Part shown: positions 1 to 6,263 of the stretch, piece by piece
Numbering within the stretch: position 1 is the first letter of the stretch
Layout: every line of letters begins with the position of its first letter
Assembly (NCBI GenBank): GCA_946414625.1
Contig: CAMKPI010000014.1
Span: forward strand, 1-17,765
Length of the DNA: 17,765 nucleotides
DNA from: an uncultured Spirochaetaceae bacterium
Lineage (GTDB): Bacteria > Spirochaetota > Spirochaetia > Sphaerochaetales > Sphaerochaetaceae
Direction of reading: 5' to 3'
Position numbers and translations under genes: made by a program
Notes under the pieces: model-generated
The model's database searches: none
Seen by the model: only the letters and a program-made list of their open reading frames with translations
Told to the model about the DNA's origin: nothing

Positions 1-566
1 TGCTTTTCTTCCGTTCGTGAATTATTCGAATTGACAAGAAGCCCTCATAGCTTCTTTATGTTTCCTCTTTCCTTCGTTAAACTGTAAAAAACGCTTTGCA
101 CTATCTTTCTGCTCCTCGCAGCTCTTCAGTTGCTTTGTAGCAGTGCTTCGTGCAAGCGTTTGGTAATTTAGCACCAAGGCAGTTTTATGTCAACAAGAAA
201 TTTAAATTTTTTTTAAAATTTTTTCATTTTTTTTCGAAAACCGCATTTCAGACACCTCAAATAGCGAATTTTTCCAGAAAATTTTTTCTTCTTTTCTCCT
301 TTTTTCATCATTTTTTTCAAAAAAAACTCTATTCCTCCGCAAATACAATTAAGAATTTTTCATTTTTTTGGATAGTAATTACATCGCGTCCGATACCTGA
401 TACTGGACTCTTACCCTGCAGGAGACAATACCAGGAAACAACAACATGAGACAACGCCCACTTTCCAAAAGCCCTGCCGAATTGCCGCGGAAATATTCCA
501 TCTGCAGCAAGAAACCTAAATTCTTCCATCTGGAATACAAACCCTCAGACGCGAACCGGAGCGCAT
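1..566. other. Non-coding leader with T-tracts upstream of comM
   Basis: No convincing gene is visible in this stretch. From about 188 to 370 the plus strand is very AT-rich, with repeated runs of 5-8 T (for example near 207, 219, 227, 269, 282, 311 and 363), several of them about one helical turn apart. This is the pattern expected of intrinsically curved DNA. A plus-strand open frame across it (150-449) codes only for Phe/Lys-rich low-complexity sequence and is not believed. Near 31-59 a TTGACA lies 17 bases before a poor -10 (CTTTAT), overlapping a hairpin. A weak TTGGAT near 368 could belong to a comM promoter but no good -10 follows. I infer a regulatory or structural role only. Confidence 0.5.
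36..56. terminator. Hairpin AAGAAGC-7-GCTTCTT
   Basis: A perfect 7-base inverted repeat (36-42 and 50-56) with a 7-base loop is followed on the plus strand by a T/C-rich stretch. It could end a transcript entering from the left of the window. It lacks a clean T-run and overlaps a TTGACA at 31-36, so it may instead be part of a promoter. Confidence 0.25.
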
Positions 567-2237
567 ATGCGAAATTATCTTGATTTTTTCTCCTTCAGCA
601 GCAAAGGCTACGACGGACAAGTTGTCCACATTGAAGCGGATGTTCGCCCGGGCTTTCCCGGATTCGACATCATAGGTCTACCGGATGCAGCCATAAAAGA
701 AGCGCGCGAAAGAGTCAGAGCTGCCTTGAGATACAGCGGTTTCAAGTTTCCGACACAAAGGGTTCTTGTCTCGCTAAGTCCTGCGTCGATTCCTAAAAGC
801 GGATCGCTTCTCGACCTCGGAATTGCCCTTGCAATTCTTTTCGCCGCCCGGAAGAGAAAAAATGAAGAGCCCTGCACCAGCGGTCCGCCTCGCGACTCTC
901 TTGCGGCAGAAAAGTCAAGAGGCATCTCCGGACACGACAGCCTCCAGAATAAATCAGGCGCCCCTGGTCTATTCGACACGAATTACTCGGTAAACCCCCA
1001 ATTTAAGGCCGGTAAAATCAAAATCCTGGCAGCGGGGGAACTGAGTCTGGACGGCAGAATTGTCCAGGACTATTCCGCGATCGGAGCCGTCGAAGCGGCA
1101 AAAAAAACCGGCTGCGCGCTATGTATTGTCCCCGAATCCTCCCCGGGAGGCAAAGGAGTGATCAGGGCGTCATCGCTTACCGAAGCATTTCTCAGAAGCG
1201 GCGAATACCTCGATCCGGATAGTATCAACGCAAAAGACCTCCTTGATTCGCCCCGGGGAGGCAACACACGGCTGCCTGTTTTCTCCGACATTATCGGACT
1301 ATGGAAGGAAAAGGAGATCCTCACATTATGCGCCGCCGGACGGCACAGCGTTCTTCTCTTCGGCCCGCCGGGAGTAGGAAAAACTCTGCTTACAACGCGG
1401 ATTGCCGCTCTTTTGCCAGAACTCGACGACGAAGAGCTCTCGCGCGTCCAGCGCATATACGGCTGCACAGGAATCGATAAAACAGATTACAGACCACCTG
1501 AAAGGCTTCTCCCCCACGATGTCACGTTACAGCAATTCAATCTCGGAAACGCCGCGAAATCTCCAGGAGAGGGTGCGCTCGCACACGGTGGTGTGTTAAT
1601 TCTGGACGAGGTTGACGCATACAAAAAGCGCCTTTTGGACGGAGTGAAGGAAGCATACGACAGCGGATTCACAGCCTCATGCCAAAACGGGGAAACCGTA
1701 AGGTATCCGGCACGTTTCATAATGGTCGCAAGCATGAACGCCTGCGCCTGCAGCAGGCTCGGGAGCCCGAACGAAGCCTGCATCTGCACCCAAGGCAAGA
1801 TCCTTTCCCATTGGAACAAAATAGGCGCGCCGCTTATATCGCGGTTCGACATACGGCATCCGGTGGAACCACAAAATCTCGCAGAAGCGGCAAGAAAAGA
1901 CCAGAAGCCCGACTCCTTCTACACGGACAAGATCCATATCGCAGACGAAAGACAGAAGCACAGGTTCAAAGACTCCGAAGACATAAAAAGAAACGGAGAG
2001 GTCCATATACGATCATTCAAAGGGGTAGGAATTTTCAGCAGGGAGCTGGATCTCTACTCCAGGGTGTTAAAAGACAATACCAGCTTCAACACCAGGGAAG
2101 TCCTCAGCATAGTGTCGCTCGCGCGTACCATCGCCGATACAGAGGACAGAGCCGATATAACTGCTGAAGATCTTAAGGCTGCATTGTCGTTCAAGAAATA
2201 CGGCGAAGGAGACTATTACTGGAAGACGATACGCTGA
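567..2237 (+). CDS. comM: ComM/YifB family Mg-chelatase-like AAA+ ATPase
   Basis: This is the ComM (YifB) family, hexameric AAA+ helicases that promote branch migration during uptake and recombination of transforming DNA in naturally competent bacteria. In non-competent species the exact role is unclear. The N-terminal ChlI-like domain (about 1-180) carries the typical PGFPGFDIIGLPDAAIKEA block. The AAA+ core shows Walker A GPPGVGKT at 266-273 and Walker B LILDEVD near 344-350. A Cys-rich NACACSRLG...CICT segment then leads to the SRFDI arginine motif, and the C-terminal helical domain ends near LSFKKYGEGDYYW. The ATG follows GGAG (558-561) at 5 bases. The protein has 556 residues against about 500 usual. 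The excess lies mostly at about 95-150, a polar segment between the ChlI-domain helices that looks disordered. Family assignment is sure; the cellular role here is inferred. Confidence 0.93.
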   Translation: MRNYLDFFSFSSKGYDGQVVHIEADVRPGFPGFDIIGLPDAAIKEARERVRAALRYSGFKFPTQRVLVSLSPASIPKSGSLLDLGIALAILFAARKRKNEEPCTSGPPRDSLAAEKSRGISGHDSLQNKSGAPGLFDTNYSVNPQFKAGKIKILAAGELSLDGRIVQDYSAIGAVEAAKKTGCALCIVPESSPGGKGVIRASSLTEAFLRSGEYLDPDSINAKDLLDSPRGGNTRLPVFSDIIGLWKEKEILTLCAAGRHSVLLFGPPGVGKTLLTTRIAALLPELDDEELSRVQRIYGCTGIDKTDYRPPERLLPHDVTLQQFNLGNAAKSPGEGALAHGGVLILDEVDAYKKRLLDGVKEAYDSGFTASCQNGETVRYPARFIMVASMNACACSRLGSPNEACICTQGKILSHWNKIGAPLISRFDIRHPVEPQNLAEAARKDQKPDSFYTDKIHIADERQKHRFKDSEDIKRNGEVHIRSFKGVGIFSRELDLYSRVLKDNTSFNTREVLSIVSLARTIADTEDRADITAEDLKAALSFKKYGEGDYYWKTIR

Positions 2238-2332
2238 GATGCGCCCCGAAAACAGGAAACAATGTTACAAGGCAGGGTCATGCGTATAGCCAAGCAGAAA
2301 ACAGATTCACAAGGAGCCTCAGGAAAAAAAAC

Positions 2333-2361
2333 TTTTATTCAGCACTATTTCCATATATAAT
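2333..2361 (+). promoter_or_regulatory. Promoter with perfect TATAAT just upstream of the P-loop gene
   Basis: TATAAT occupies 2356-2361; the -35 region at 2333-2338 (TTTTAT) is weak. Transcription would start near 2367-2369, only a few bases before the ATG at 2371, and no Shine-Dalgarno sequence precedes that ATG. This points to a leaderless or nearly leaderless transcript. Confidence 0.5.
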
Positions 2362-2370
2362 TCCTACTCG

Positions 2371-3198
2371 ATGAAAACATACGCGCTTGTCGGCAGGAGC
2401 GGAACCGGAAAGAGTTTCAGAGCTCAGGCAGTTGCGAACAAACACCATATCCCATTGATAATTGACGATGGACTCCTGATAAAACGAGACAGCATACTCG
2501 CGGGTCGCAGCGCAAAGCAGGATCCGAACTTTATCACAGCAGTGAAAACAGCCCTCTTTCAGGACAGGAATCACCGCGACGAAGTGCTGAAAGCGCTCTC
2601 CAGAGAAAAGTTCAGAAAGATCCTCATACTGGGAACCAGCGAGAAGATGGTTCACAAGATAGCAGATCGGCTTAACCTCGCGCCCCCGTCAAAAATCATA
2701 TACATAGAGGATATAGCAACACAGGACGAAATAGACACTGCCCTTCGCGTGCGACTTATCGAAGGACGCCACGTCATCCCTGTGCCGACTCTCCAGGTGA
2801 CGCGCTCATACCCCACGATTGTATTCGATTCTATAAAGGTCGCCATAAAAAAGACTTTCCTGCCGGTATTCCCCTTCCTAAAGCGTAAAAAGCAGACGGA
2901 AAACACCCTGGTTCAGCCGGTTTTCTCCAAAAAAGAGACGGAACTGAAAGTCTCCGACGCCGCGCTTATGCAGATGATAAGCCAATGTCTCTATGACTGG
3001 CGGAACATATTCAAGGTAGAAAGCGCGTCGTATTCCATCATGGACGGTCTCTACACTCTCCGCGTGATGCTGCGCACCCCCGAAAAATTCACCGCGGAGG
3101 AAGAGGAGGACATACGGGAATACCTCGTCGACTCGCTGGAGAAGTACGGAGGCCTTATAGTGGACAGCATAAGACTGAAAATCGAAAGCTGGGGATAA
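2371..3198 (+). CDS. P-loop ATPase of unknown function with C-terminal Asp23-like domain
   Basis: The 275-residue protein opens with a nucleotide-binding fold: Walker A GRSGTGKS at 8-15 directly follows the first strand, and a hydrophobic strand KILILG lies near 83-88. The nucleotide-binding part ends near residue 155. A basic linker (about 158-190, with LKRKKQ) leads to a C-terminal alpha/beta region (about 192-272, KVSDAALMQM...VDSIRLKIESW) that resembles Asp23/Gls24-type domains; this second assignment is tentative. There is no signal peptide or membrane segment. The start is fixed because Walker A begins at residue 8 and no upstream in-frame extension is plausible. It lies 133 bases after comM and appears to have its own promoter. 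I do not recognise a named gene and assign no reaction. Confidence 0.8.
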   Translation: MKTYALVGRSGTGKSFRAQAVANKHHIPLIIDDGLLIKRDSILAGRSAKQDPNFITAVKTALFQDRNHRDEVLKALSREKFRKILILGTSEKMVHKIADRLNLAPPSKIIYIEDIATQDEIDTALRVRLIEGRHVIPVPTLQVTRSYPTIVFDSIKVAIKKTFLPVFPFLKRKKQTENTLVQPVFSKKETELKVSDAALMQMISQCLYDWRNIFKVESASYSIMDGLYTLRVMLRTPEKFTAEEEEDIREYLVDSLEKYGGLIVDSIRLKIESWG

Positions 3199-3336
3199 GC
3201 CGGACTTTGACACAGCAGTCAAGATATGGCAAACTTTCATACGCAAAAACTCGCCGCGGACAGTGAAATGCACATGTCCACAACTGTCCACGGCAGGGCA
3301 ATAAAACCATCAAAATTCATCAAGGAGAGTGTAAAT

Positions 3337-3747
3337 ATGAAGCACGCTTTTGCAATTATTGGAATCCTCGCGGTTCTCTGCCTCGCGCTTGTCTCTTGCA
3401 CCAGCACGGGCAAGGGTTCGGCAAAGAGCTTCCGACAACAGGAGTTTGAACTGAACGCAAAAGGGAACCCCACAACAGGTTACAGCTGGAAGCAGGAGAT
3501 CCTCGAAGGAAACGACGTTATCCAGTTCCTCCGGGAGGACTACGTGTCAGACGATCATCCTGAAGGAATGGTCGGGGTTGGAGGCACGTTCTATTTCGCA
3601 TACAAAGGTCTGAAGGAAGGCACGGCAAAGGTCGAACTGCGCTACGCAAGGGCTTTTGAATGGAATCCCATCGAGCGAAAAGTTGTGAAAATAAATATCG
3701 ACGCAGCCGGAGACGTGACTGTGGAGCCAGTGGAGATTGTCCACTGA
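3337..3747 (+). CDS. Chagasin-type (MEROPS I42) cysteine protease inhibitor lipoprotein
   Basis: A 136-residue lipoprotein. The N-terminus is a hydrophobic signal with a relaxed lipobox LVSC, giving Cys21 as the likely lipidated residue, so the domain should be tethered to a membrane. The mature part shows the loops used by chagasin-family inhibitors to block papain-like proteases: NPTTGYSW at 44-51 (first loop) and GVGGTFYF at 80-87 (second loop). At 104-110 ARAFEWN occupies the place of the third R-P-W/F loop, with Pro replaced. The start at 3337 is chosen because AAGGAG (3321-3326) precedes it and it opens directly into the signal peptide; a longer frame from 3226 adds a non-signal leader. 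It ends 6 bases before the yigZ start and is probably co-transcribed with it. The target protease is unknown. Confidence 0.85.
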   Translation: MKHAFAIIGILAVLCLALVSCTSTGKGSAKSFRQQEFELNAKGNPTTGYSWKQEILEGNDVIQFLREDYVSDDHPEGMVGVGGTFYFAYKGLKEGTAKVELRYARAFEWNPIERKVVKINIDAAGDVTVEPVEIVH

Positions 3748-3753
3748 CAGGAC

Positions 3754-4353
3754 ATGACAGTCATAAAGACGGAAAAGAATGCCGAACTCGTTGTGAAGAG
3801 ATCGCGCTTTCTCGCATATGCTCTCAAATGCGAGAAAATCGGTAACGTCAAAGCGCTTGTGTCCGGGATGCGCACTTCGCATCCCGGGGCAAACCATGTG
3901 GTACATGCGGCTGTGGTTGGAAACGAATTTTCGTTTTCCGACGACAAGGAGCCTAAGAACACAGCAGGCAGACCTGTTTTTGAAGTTCTTAAGGGAAGCG
4001 GCATCTCAAACATCTGTGTGCTTGTTGTCCGGTATTTCGGAGGGACCCTGCTTGGGACCGGAGGCTTGGTGAAGGCCTACGGAGACGCGACGAAGCTAGT
4101 TCTAAAAGACATTGAAACCGAAGAGCTGCTTGAGCGGACACGTATCGAGTTCTCCGTTCCCTACCCGCTCTACGACAGCACGAAAAGACTGCTTTCCGAA
4201 GTCGATGCAACAAACCTGAAGGAAGAGTTCCTGTCACAGGTTGAAATTTCCCTGGAGATCCCTTCCAGTCTTGTGAACAATCTTAGAACCGCAATAAAAG
4301 AGCTGTCAAACGGACAGGTCGATCTGGTGGGCGCCCCGCCGGAGGTCGGTTGA
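3754..4353 (+). CDS. yigZ: YigZ/IMPACT (UPF0029) family protein
   Basis: This is a 199-residue member of the YigZ/IMPACT family, small soluble proteins found in bacteria and eukaryotes. Eukaryotic IMPACT/YIH1 modulates the Gcn2 kinase, while the bacterial role is poorly defined. The family signature is clear: SDDKEPKNTAGRP at 62-74 and VRYFGGTLLGTGGLVKAY at 92-109. A C-terminal DUF1949-like alpha/beta domain follows (about 137-195). The ATG is 6 bases after the stop of the lipoprotein gene, with an AGGA close by, so translation is likely coupled. The last residues, GAPPEVG and the TGA, are encoded by the first unit of a tandem repeat array that begins at 4331, so the extreme C-terminus is probably an acquired tail. 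Confidence 0.92.
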   Translation: MTVIKTEKNAELVVKRSRFLAYALKCEKIGNVKALVSGMRTSHPGANHVVHAAVVGNEFSFSDDKEPKNTAGRPVFEVLKGSGISNICVLVVRYFGGTLLGTGGLVKAYGDATKLVLKDIETEELLERTRIEFSVPYPLYDSTKRLLSEVDATNLKEEFLSQVEISLEIPSSLVNNLRTAIKELSNGQVDLVGAPPEVG

Positions 4354-4573
4354 CCGCGCCTAGGCGGCACGTACCTCTGTTACTGAAAGATTTAATGATT
4401 TAGTATGCGCCCAGCCAGAAGCCAATTGACCCCGCCTAGGCGGCACGTACCTCTGTCGCTGCTTGGTAAGCACCCGGCCGAATTTTGATTGACCGCGCTC
4501 AGGTGGCTCGTACCGCTGTTGTTGCCGAGAGATTTGATGATTTGGTATGCGCCCGGCCGGAGGTCGGTTGACC
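4331..4573. repeat. Tandem array A, about 3.5 degenerate units
   Basis: Units begin with GCGCCC or GCACCC at 4331, 4407, 4470 and 4549 (lengths 76, 63, 79, then a partial fourth). Common blocks are TTGACC, a CGCCTAGGCGGC core that includes a palindrome, CGTACCTCTGT, and GATTTAATGATTTAGTAT or a close variant; unit two lacks this last block. Unit four matches the start of unit one very closely over about 25 bases (CCGGAGGTCGGTTGACC). The array fills most of the gap between the convergent yigZ and pectinesterase genes and overlaps the end of yigZ. It has no unique CRISPR-like spacers. Function unknown. Confidence 0.85.
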
Positions 4574-4621
4574 GGCTGTTGCCATGCCCCTGACGGGCGC
4601 ACAAGCGTTATACACCTACAA

Positions 4622-4646
4622 ATTCCGCATTCCGAGACGGCGGAAT
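4622..4646. terminator. Hairpin between convergent genes
   Basis: A 7-base inverted repeat ATTCCGC (4622-4628) and GCGGAAT (4640-4646) touches the stop codon of the pectinesterase gene. Neither strand has a strong T-run after it, so termination activity is uncertain. Confidence 0.25.
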
Positions 4647-5494
4647 CAATCCTCAAACCTGCAATCCGAAACGCTGAAACGGTTTTCCTCCGGTTTATGA
4701 AGGACTCCCTTTGAATCCCACATAGTGGTCCAAAGATCCTTATTTATATGAGAACCGAAGGTGCAGCCCTCAAACCTCGCAAAACTGGAGACACCGCTCT
4801 TCCCCCACTGATGCCACGGGCGGGCCAGATATACCGATCCCGGTTCTACATCTCCGGTAGAAGTCAGTACGCAATTTCTGAAGAGCAAGCCTTCGCTCTT
4901 ATCCGCCATCGTGGACGGAGCTGCCACATAGCCCGGACCATTAGACACGATTCTGCAGTTCTCGAACACAGAGCGGCTCCTACCAAAAATAAAATCAATA
5001 TTTCCGTAAATCGAGCAATTTATGAAAACACTGTCAACCCCGTCCACGAATAGCGTGTCCTGAAAGCCCACGAACGCGCAGTTCTCAAACCGGCAGCGCT
5101 CTGTGCCGTCCAGAGTGTGGAGAGAGACCGCCTGCAATCCCATTATCCGCCCCACAGGCACGCCTTCACGTTCGGCCGCTTCCATGCGCTTCTCAAGCTC
5201 CCCCGGGTAATCGAAATCATTCTCGAAAACGGTGTCGTAAAAAGAAACATCGGAACCGAGCACCTGAACCGAAGCGCATTCGGTGGTGTCGTGGGCGCGG
5301 GACGGATCGTTATGATCATTCCAGACAAGCCGGCTCATGTTTCCCCGAATTTCAATCCGGCTCTGCTTTACGAAAATCTTTTCCCGGAAGACTCCGTTTT
5401 TCGGCAGGATATAAACAACCGTATCATCACATTCCGGTCGCGGACCAGACAGAATCGCGTTCAGGGAATCTCCCTCGTTTACAAAAATCTCCAT
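4646..5494 (-). CDS. Pectinesterase (pectin methylesterase, CE8), no signal peptide
   Basis: The enzyme removes methyl esters from homogalacturonan, releasing methanol and leaving pectate that lyases and hydrolases can use. It is a right-handed beta-helix enzyme of the carbohydrate esterase 8 family. With the start at 5494 it has 282 residues and all catalytic blocks: GLQAV at 119-123 (Gln121), QDTLF at 145-149 (Gln145, acid/base Asp146), GNIDFIFG at 164-171 (nucleophile Asp167) and LARPW at 223-227 (Arg225, Trp227). The start is chosen because AGAGGGG (5501-5507) stands just upstream of ATG-GAG-ATT. A longer frame to 5608 adds 38 residues that are neither a convincing signal peptide nor part of the fold. 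The protein is therefore predicted to be cytosolic and to act on imported methylated oligogalacturonides (inference). No other pectin genes are in view. Confidence 0.9.
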   Translation of the reverse strand: MEIFVNEGDSLNAILSGPRPECDDTVVYILPKNGVFREKIFVKQSRIEIRGNMSRLVWNDHNDPSRAHDTTECASVQVLGSDVSFYDTVFENDFDYPGELEKRMEAAEREGVPVGRIMGLQAVSLHTLDGTERCRFENCAFVGFQDTLFVDGVDSVFINCSIYGNIDFIFGRSRSVFENCRIVSNGPGYVAAPSTMADKSEGLLFRNCVLTSTGDVEPGSVYLARPWHQWGKSGVSSFARFEGCTFGSHINKDLWTTMWDSKGVLHKPEENRFSVSDCRFED

Positions 5495-5596
5495 CAAACA
5501 CCCCTCTTCGCTCGGACTGCCGCGCCCGCTGCCGGCCCGGACAAGTCCGTCCGGCAACTCACACAGAAGCAGAACCCAAGGAAACATCGTATCGGT

Positions 5597-5629
5597 GATA
5601 TAACACAAAACCGATATAACACAAAAACC
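5597..5629. repeat. Two direct copies of a 16-base AT-rich unit
   Basis: GATATAACACAAAACC occurs at 5597-5612 and again, with one extra A, at 5613-5629. On the minus strand each copy reads TTTTGTGTTATATC, giving two TTATAT boxes upstream of the pectinesterase gene. They could form its promoter or a regulator site. Confidence 0.6.
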
Positions 5630-5645
5630 GCCCGAAAAGGCGGTC
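5622..5645 (-). terminator. Rho-independent terminator after tRNA-Ser
   Basis: On the minus strand ACCGCC-6-GGCGGT (5627-5632 with 5639-5644) is followed by a T-run (5622-5627). It lies about 85 bases downstream of the tRNA-Ser gene and separates it from the pectinesterase gene. Confidence 0.7.
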
Positions 5646-5728
5646 TTGACAAATCCTTCCGGGAAACTGCCGGCCCCTGCGGCAATGCCGCGGACTCATT
5701 CGAAGCCGTTCCTATCCCTGATGTTTAC

Positions 5729-5817
5729 CGGAGAGAGAGGGATTCGAACCCTCGGTGAGGAAAGTACCCCACGGCAGATTTCGAGTCTGCTACCATAGAC
5801 CTCTCGGACATCTCTCC
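5729..5817 (-). tRNA. tRNA-Ser (anticodon CGA)
   Basis: The minus strand folds as a class II tRNA. The acceptor stem is GGAGAGA/TCTCTCC (5811-5817 with 5730-5736) and the discriminator is G (5729). The anticodon arm GCAGA-CTCGAAA-TCTGC gives anticodon CGA, which reads UCG. A long variable arm typical of serine tRNAs follows, then the T-arm GAGGG-TTCGAAT-CCCTC. The 3' CCA is not encoded and must be added by tRNA nucleotidyltransferase. Confidence 0.95.
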
Positions 5818-5828
5818 TGATAGCAAAA

Positions 5829-5857
5829 ATCATACAGCAAAAATTAAAAATAAACAA
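5829..5857 (-). promoter_or_regulatory. Promoter of tRNA-Ser
   Basis: On the minus strand TTGTTT (5852-5857) and TATGAT (5829-5834) are separated by 17 bases. The predicted start near 5822 is about 5 bases before the mature tRNA. Confidence 0.7.
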
Positions 5858-6116
5858 TAGACCAATTCCGCGGACAGAGTCTCTTGCGTCCCCGGTTCAG
5901 CCCTCGGTCAAGGCAGCTGGATATGTGAGCATTCCGTCTGGAAACACCCGATTCGCCAAGAAAGACGCGTTCAAAGGACGCGTTAAAATGAGACTTGACA
6001 AAAACACGCTATGCGTCAAAAACAAGCGTTAAACCAACCTGGCCCCTTATAGAATCACCTTTATATCTTGTTTTACAGCAACAAGTTGCAATTAGACCAA
6101 AAAAGAACTTCAAGTC
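5858..6116. other. Intergenic region between tRNA-Ser and the purD promoter
   Basis: No gene is seen. It contains a short repeated ACGCGTT (about 5967-5983) and, 32 bases upstream of the purD -35 box, a perfect inverted repeat CTTGTT-7-AACAAG (6067-6085) that could be an operator. Nothing else is recognisable. Confidence 0.4.
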
Positions 6117-6144
6117 TTGAATAAAAAAATTATTTTGCTAGAAT
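6117..6144 (+). promoter_or_regulatory. Promoter of the purD-like gene
   Basis: TTGAAT (6117-6122) and TAGAAT (6139-6144) with a 16-base spacer form a good sigma-70-type promoter. Transcription would start near 6151, giving a leader of about 113 bases. The TTG of the -35 box is also the first possible codon of a longer open frame, which rules that frame out as the real start. Confidence 0.7.
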
Positions 6145-6194
6145 TGTGCAATGAACAGGTGGTCAAACCTCCGAAAAAACCAAAGGCTTCCGAT

Positions 6195-6226
6195 CTCGAC
6201 GGAGCAGTTTTTCAAACTGTTTCGAG
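6195..6226 (+). promoter_or_regulatory. Stem-loop in the purD-like mRNA leader
   Basis: CTCGA (6195-6199) pairs with TCGAG (6222-6226), enclosing CAGTTT-TTC-AAACTG (6205-6219). The nested hairpin lies in the predicted 5' untranslated region, about 40 bases before the start codon. It does not match the purine riboswitch layout. A regulatory role is only possible. Confidence 0.4.
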
Positions 6227-6263
6227 AACCGGACGCCCGATGCGACATACGTTTGAGGTAATC

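Noticed and set aside
150..449. 99-codon open frame on the plus strand
   Set aside because: It is a translation of T-tracts into Phe/Lys-rich sequence, with no ribosome site and no domain-like pattern.
4360..4656. Minus-strand open frame with repeated R-Y-x-P-P-x-R-G-Q
   Set aside because: It is only array A read in one frame; units differ in length by non-multiples of three, so no periodic protein is maintained.
5117..5758. Long plus-strand open frame opposite the pectinesterase and tRNA-Ser
   Set aside because: It is antisense to clearly conserved catalytic motifs and runs into the tRNA gene.
6117..6263. Longer N-terminus for the purD-like protein from a TTG at 6117
   Set aside because: That TTG is part of the -35 box, the added 49 residues do not match the family, and a better start with GAGG lies at 6264.
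6151..6263. Purine riboswitch in the purD-like leader
   Set aside because: The leader has a single nested hairpin and lacks the three-way junction and conserved loop bases of purine riboswitches.
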